A stretch of DNA of 64,000 nucleotides from a virus, in the IMG/VR virus record IMGVR_UViG_3300048924_000100, positions 1-64,000 of that record; one strand, written 5' to 3'. The position numbers and the translations under genes are program-made. How positions within the stretch are numbered: position 1 is the stretch's first letter; the number at the start of each line of letters is the position of its first letter. The notes under the pieces were generated by a model. The model saw nothing but the letters and a program-made list of their open reading frames with translations, did not search any database and had not been told where the DNA came from. Of this stretch, positions 60,145 through 64,000 are shown piece by piece.

Positions 60145-61761
60145 ATGAAACCCACAAACCTAACGTTGCTGGACTTTAACAAAATCGGACCGCCTGTGTT
60201 TAAGCCGGTAACGTCCACTGACGCGTTTGAAGGCATGACCCAAAACCTCAATGATGAGGGTCTGTATTCGCTGGAAATCTTTGGCAAGCTGGGTAGCAAA
60301 GAGCGCGACGAAACCGAAGCGTACATTGACACCAAATTAGAAATTTTCAACCCAACTTACTTTAAAGCGATGATTCAAACAAAGTCGCTTTACCTCGGAA
60401 TTCTCAAAGGCACGGAATATGCAGTCTGGGACCCACAGGCCAAAGATTTCATAAAATCCAACCTGCTGGAAGGCGAGACAGGTTTCAGTTTCTTTGCGAG
60501 TCATTTCAAGGAACTGACCCCTGGGTTAACCGAGAGTTACAAGCGTAAACAAAAGGTTGAGTTGGTTAACCGTTTCAAGCCAATTGCCTTGGCCGCTAAG
60601 GTCCTTGTTCCGCCGGCTGGTTTGCGAGACATCGAGTTCCAACCCGACGGTACGGTAGTAGAGCCAGAGATTACCGACTTCTACCGCAAGCTGTTGTTCC
60701 GCACTCGTGTGGTGTCGCTCGGTAGTAAAGAGGATGGGGATAACCCGCTGTACGATACTGTGCGCTGGGGTCTTCAAAGTTCCTACAACGACATCGACCA
60801 ATACATCTTTGATCTCATGGATGGCAAGTCGGGTCTGTTTCAACGTCGGGTCTCTACGCGTGGCGTGGTATCCGGCACACGTAACGTTATTACCGCACGT
60901 AAGGTCTCCAGAGAGCATTTGCACAGAGGGAACGGGGTAAGCCCCAACTCGGTGGACATGGGTCTCTATCAGGCGCTGCTGAACTTCCAGTACGTCTGCA
61001 TTCACGCTTTGCTCACCAAGTACCTGGGCACCATCTTCAGCCCGGGATCCCAAAACGTCAAATTGGTCAATACCAAGACACTGGAGTATGAATATGTTGA
61101 GGTCTCAGCAGCCGTTGTCGAAAAGTGGTCAACCGCAACAGGTATCTCCAAACTCTTCAACGGTTTCGGAAATGCTCGCCTCAGATCAAAACCCATCATC
61201 CTTTCTGGGCACTATCTGGCGCTGGTGTACGACGACGGTAGCGATGTTTGTGTCCTGAGTGACATCAACGACCTGCCTGCCGGTAAAGACCGTAAGCTGG
61301 TAACGCCGATCACTTACATGCAACTCTATTACCTCTCCTGCCACAAGGTTATTGGCGACCAGGTCTCTCAGCAGACTCGTTACCCAGTAATCGGTATCGG
61401 TTCGATCTTCCCTGCCAAGGTTAACCTCTTGAGTATTGAAGGCGCCAAGCCGCGTACCATTCGTGACACTGAGTGGGAAGTGCTGGAAGAGTGCATGCGT
61501 TATCCGCACAACCTGGAGAAGCCGGACTACTTCGACGCCATGTCGGTGGACCCTTCTCGTGAAGCGGGTTTGGACTCTGACCACGACGGTGACATGCTCA
61601 ACAGTAACAGCGTCTGTGCCGAAGACAGTAAGGCTCAAGTGAACGACCTTTTCGGCAAACGCGAATACTACATCAGTGGCAGCGGTCGGTTCCTCTACGA
61701 CCCTGTGAACGAACCCATCTTGTTTATGCTTAAAGCCGCCACAAGCGGTATGGAGGAATAA
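60145..61761 (+). CDS. RNA polymerase beta'-like subunit, N-terminal part (virion RNAP)
   Basis: 538 residues. Residues 479-484 (DHDGDM) carry Asp479, Asp481 and Asp483 in the spacing of the NADFDGD loop, which holds the catalytic magnesium of multisubunit RNA polymerases. The flanking region resembles the beta' double-psi barrel (YPVIGIGSIFP, LDSDHDGDMLNSN). Only the N-terminal half of a beta' is present, as in phiKZ, where beta' is split in two. It is probably part of the RNA polymerase carried in the virion, judging from its place next to the giant lysin. It diverges from that gene with 27 bases between starts, and the next RNAP gene starts 4 bases after its stop. Confidence 0.9.
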   Translation: MKPTNLTLLDFNKIGPPVFKPVTSTDAFEGMTQNLNDEGLYSLEIFGKLGSKERDETEAYIDTKLEIFNPTYFKAMIQTKSLYLGILKGTEYAVWDPQAKDFIKSNLLEGETGFSFFASHFKELTPGLTESYKRKQKVELVNRFKPIALAAKVLVPPAGLRDIEFQPDGTVVEPEITDFYRKLLFRTRVVSLGSKEDGDNPLYDTVRWGLQSSYNDIDQYIFDLMDGKSGLFQRRVSTRGVVSGTRNVITARKVSREHLHRGNGVSPNSVDMGLYQALLNFQYVCIHALLTKYLGTIFSPGSQNVKLVNTKTLEYEYVEVSAAVVEKWSTATGISKLFNGFGNARLRSKPIILSGHYLALVYDDGSDVCVLSDINDLPAGKDRKLVTPITYMQLYYLSCHKVIGDQVSQQTRYPVIGIGSIFPAKVNLLSIEGAKPRTIRDTEWEVLEECMRYPHNLEKPDYFDAMSVDPSREAGLDSDHDGDMLNSNSVCAEDSKAQVNDLFGKREYYISGSGRFLYDPVNEPILFMLKAATSGMEE

Positions 61762-61765
61762 AGGT

Positions 61766-64000
61766 ATGAATCTCCCACCGGCGATTACACTCAGTCCCCT
61801 GGACGCCGTAACCGGGGACGAGGCGCTGTATCCACAGTTTTACCGCGCCTTTGTACAGCGTAAGCGTCAAGAGTTGATCGCCCCTGTCTTTATCGGGATT
61901 GGCGAGATTATCTTGCCACGTGCCTCGCTCGTCCACTTCTTTCCTAACAACCCACAAGAGATTGGTCCGTCTATCTCTGAAGCCTTTATCAGCAACTACC
62001 CCGATGAGGTCTTTGTTGAGTTCCCGGCTAAATACACCCCGGTGATTGGTAGCGGTCGTGCTGTGGCGATCAATGCTCGTCAAGTCATCCAGGGTTATCG
62101 TGGGTCGCACTACAAGTACAACTGGACCAAAGACATTGGCACTGTCTACAACAAGGAGAAGGTACTGGTCGTTAAGAGCTACGGTCTTGCCGATATGCTC
62201 TGGCATCCACGTGCTTCCTTGTTCATCAACTTCGAGCGGTATTACAACCACTTCAACCTGTTGATGGAAGGTGCCAACGAGGAAGCGGTTAAGGGGCGAC
62301 GCAAGCAGTTCTTCCGTATTGACCTGCCGTTGCACCTGCCATCCTTTTCCGACCTGATGATCGATTATGATCACTACGTCGAAAGTTTCCGTGATGGGTT
62401 GCCGCTGCCTAGCAACAAGACTGTACGGACCACCAAGCAGGAGAGTTCTTACTGGTTGATGGACTGGATGGCATTCTTGTTCGGTGACTATCAATACAGC
62501 CTGCTTAACAAACTGTCCGATAAGGCGATCGAAGATTTCCACCTGATCTTCGTGTTTAACAGCCGCGCGCTCGTTATCCACCTGGGTACACTGAAAGGGT
62601 GGCTGGATGCAGAACTCGATAAGAACGTAGCTATCAAGGAAGAGAAGCTGCCAAAGAGTGATCGAGAAAAACACGGTAAGCGCCTTAACGCGTCTAAGCG
62701 TGTCTACCTAGCACTGCTTAACCTTACACGTGGTGGTGTCACGGAAGAGGAAGTGGTTAAAGAGGAAGAGTCTAATGAACGAGAAGGAGAAAAAGCCGAG
62801 AAGGCTGAGCGTCTGGCTGCAGAAGAGAAGGGAGCTTCGAAAGGGCAAGGCAAAGCATCCGGTGGATCCGGAGAAGGAACGCTTCCTCGCAAAAATGACG
62901 GTGGGCGAACTGCTAGTCATCCTGACCCTCTCCGTGATGCTTTCGGTGGCAGTCAAGAAGCTGACGACGGAGTTCCTGAAGGGACACGACAAGAGGGAGA
63001 CGGAACAGATCTTGCGAGCACTGAAGAGTGGACATCACACGTAGACGACCGACTGCTCGAACAAGAGAAGGTTGTCGCCGAAACGTCCGTCAAGAAAGAT
63101 CCGTTTCCCAAGTTTGAAAGCGGTATCGCTGCTGCTCTGGAAGAGCGTGCTCGTGAAGGCAGCCTGACAGTTGCTGAACAGCAGTTCTTCATGCGCAAGG
63201 GTACTCAGGTTTATCACATCGAAATGGAAAACGGTCAGAGTCTGGCTGAATACATGGAGATCAAGCCTGAGTCCCTGAAAGAGCTTACGAGCGACGCTAA
63301 GATCGAGGGTAACTTCCCCACGATCCTGGATCAATCGATGCTCCAGAGCCGCGCCAAGGTCTTGAAGCAGGGGTACGTGGATAAGTTCTTGCTCAAAGAC
63401 ATGGCACAGATGGCAGTGGCGATTCAGAACGCTGGTTTCGCCCTTAACGACTACAAGCATGAGGTTGTTGAAGGCGTTGAAGGTGCTTACGACGTCATCA
63501 CCATTCAGGTTCACCCGGTTGATGGCGAACAGTCGACTCACCCGATCCGTTTCCCACGGGTCAGTAACGACGATGCTTCCTTTACCGTCGATGGTGTGAA
63601 GTCTCACCTGCAACTGCAACGCATGGAGTTACCGATTCGCAAGATCGATTCGGGCACCGTGCTGTTGACCAGTCACTATGACCGCCAGTTGATGGTGACT
63701 CGTAGCAAGAAGGTGGTTGATGACTTGGGCGTGTGGCTGAAGAAGCAGATCCTGCTCCGTGCTATGGCTAATAAGGACATTACGCTGAGTCGTGGTAACG
63801 GTCGTAACCGTGACTACACAGGTCCGCGTATCTACACCATCCTGGCCAGTCGCTTTCAGTGGATCAATGTGGGCGGCTACATGCTGGACTTCCGCATCGA
63901 GAAGCTGTTGGAAGATCACCCTGAGTTCAAGAAGTTCACCAAGCCGGATATGTTCCTGGTGGGCGTCAAGGACAAGAAGCCAATCACGATCGACAGCTAC
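61766..64000 (+). CDS. RNA polymerase beta-like subunit, N-terminal part, 3' truncated by the window
   Basis: 745 codons, open to the window end. ATG at 61766 with GGAGGA 8 bases upstream. Residues about 590-640 contain RFPRVSNDDASFTVDGVK, then QRMELPIRKIDSGTVLL, parallel to the beta segment FIINGTERVVVSQL. It should be the N-terminal beta piece of the split RNA polymerase, by analogy with phiKZ, paired with the beta' piece just upstream. Residues about 335-420 are a low-complexity linker rich in Glu, Lys, Gly and Asp, unusual for an RNA polymerase. The same bases code for a membrane-protein-like frame (62775-63044). Confidence 0.8.
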   Translation, partial: MNLPPAITLSPLDAVTGDEALYPQFYRAFVQRKRQELIAPVFIGIGEIILPRASLVHFFPNNPQEIGPSISEAFISNYPDEVFVEFPAKYTPVIGSGRAVAINARQVIQGYRGSHYKYNWTKDIGTVYNKEKVLVVKSYGLADMLWHPRASLFINFERYYNHFNLLMEGANEEAVKGRRKQFFRIDLPLHLPSFSDLMIDYDHYVESFRDGLPLPSNKTVRTTKQESSYWLMDWMAFLFGDYQYSLLNKLSDKAIEDFHLIFVFNSRALVIHLGTLKGWLDAELDKNVAIKEEKLPKSDREKHGKRLNASKRVYLALLNLTRGGVTEEEVVKEEESNEREGEKAEKAERLAAEEKGASKGQGKASGGSGEGTLPRKNDGGRTASHPDPLRDAFGGSQEADDGVPEGTRQEGDGTDLASTEEWTSHVDDRLLEQEKVVAETSVKKDPFPKFESGIAAALEERAREGSLTVAEQQFFMRKGTQVYHIEMENGQSLAEYMEIKPESLKELTSDAKIEGNFPTILDQSMLQSRAKVLKQGYVDKFLLKDMAQMAVAIQNAGFALNDYKHEVVEGVEGAYDVITIQVHPVDGEQSTHPIRFPRVSNDDASFTVDGVKSHLQLQRMELPIRKIDSGTVLLTSHYDRQLMVTRSKKVVDDLGVWLKKQILLRAMANKDITLSRGNGRNRDYTGPRIYTILASRFQWINVGGYMLDFRIEKLLEDHPEFKKFTKPDMFLVGVKDKKPITIDSY
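62775..63044 (+). CDS. Candidate overprinted small membrane protein inside the RNAP beta linker
   Basis: 89-residue frame, +1 relative to the beta gene. ATG at 62775 with an AGAGGAAGAG run about 5 bases upstream. The protein has a basic helical N-terminus (KEKKPRRLSVWLQKRRELRK), a clear hydrophobic span of about 18-20 residues (ELLVILTLSVMLSVAV near residue 49) and a polar end. The host frame here is a disordered linker, as expected where a second coding frame constrains the sequence. It may be a real nested gene or a chance reading; the host frame is certain, this one is not. Confidence 0.35.
   Translation: MNEKEKKPRRLSVWLQKRRELRKGKAKHPVDPEKERFLAKMTVGELLVILTLSVMLSVAVKKLTTEFLKGHDKRETEQILRALKSGHHT

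Noticed and set aside
1-64000. tRNA genes, CRISPR arrays or insertion sequences
   Set aside because: No cloverleaf-like region, regularly spaced short repeats or transposase gene was recognised by reading; a program such as tRNAscan would be needed to exclude tRNAs firmly.

Overview
The window looks like part of a giant (jumbo) myovirus of the phiKZ-related group, most like the EL/OBP branch that infects Pseudomonas. Three things support this. (1) Two split multisubunit RNA polymerase genes lie at the right end: a beta'-like gene with an Asp-x-Asp-Gly-Asp metal site and a beta-like gene that runs off the window. They sit next to a very large virion lysin, an arrangement I recall from phiKZ. 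(2) There is a phage GroEL-like chaperonin, known from EL and OBP. (3) Seven copies of a TATATTAC/TACATTAT element lie 31-54 bases upstream of start codons and resemble phiKZ early promoters. No host, tRNA, rRNA, CRISPR or insertion sequence was seen. Assignment is by recall of families, without a database search.

Left arm (1-19,800, all + strand): about 30 tightly packed, mostly unrecognised genes with overlapping or near-abutting starts. The recognisable ones are a GNAT acetyltransferase, a free-standing HNH endonuclease, a zinc-cysteine/acidic-tail protein, the chaperonin, a membrane-anchored protein carrying a tail-fibre-like module, and a small protein that begins with an EF-Tu-like GTPase loop. 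Several are diverged tandem paralogues. Early-type promoters and rho-independent terminators divide this arm into transcription units.

Fibre block (19,845-28,532, - strand): two paralogous duplicated-domain virion proteins, a DUF1353-like protein, a DUF4376-like protein, a 1,415-residue collagen-like tail fibre, and a small protein with a diverged copy in the left arm. A second early-type + strand block (28,621-32,550) carries small genes, some of them paralogues of each other.

Mixed middle (32,616-49,829): short + and - units separated mostly by bidirectional hairpins. They include an SNF2/SF2 helicase whose Walker A motif is interrupted between Lys and Thr by a 268-residue intein with class 3 features, a RecA/UvsX-like recombinase with an altered P-loop, and several probable virion proteins.

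Right end (49,893-64,000): a 725-residue probable virion protein and a 2,660-residue protein with GH19 glycosidase and M15 peptidase domains on the - strand, then the two RNA polymerase genes on the + strand. Inside the low-complexity linker of the beta-like gene, another frame encodes a plausible small membrane protein. My overall reading is that an RNA polymerase carried in the virion would read the TAYATTAY promoters of the + strand blocks early, while the - strand units lacking that element are mainly late virion genes.
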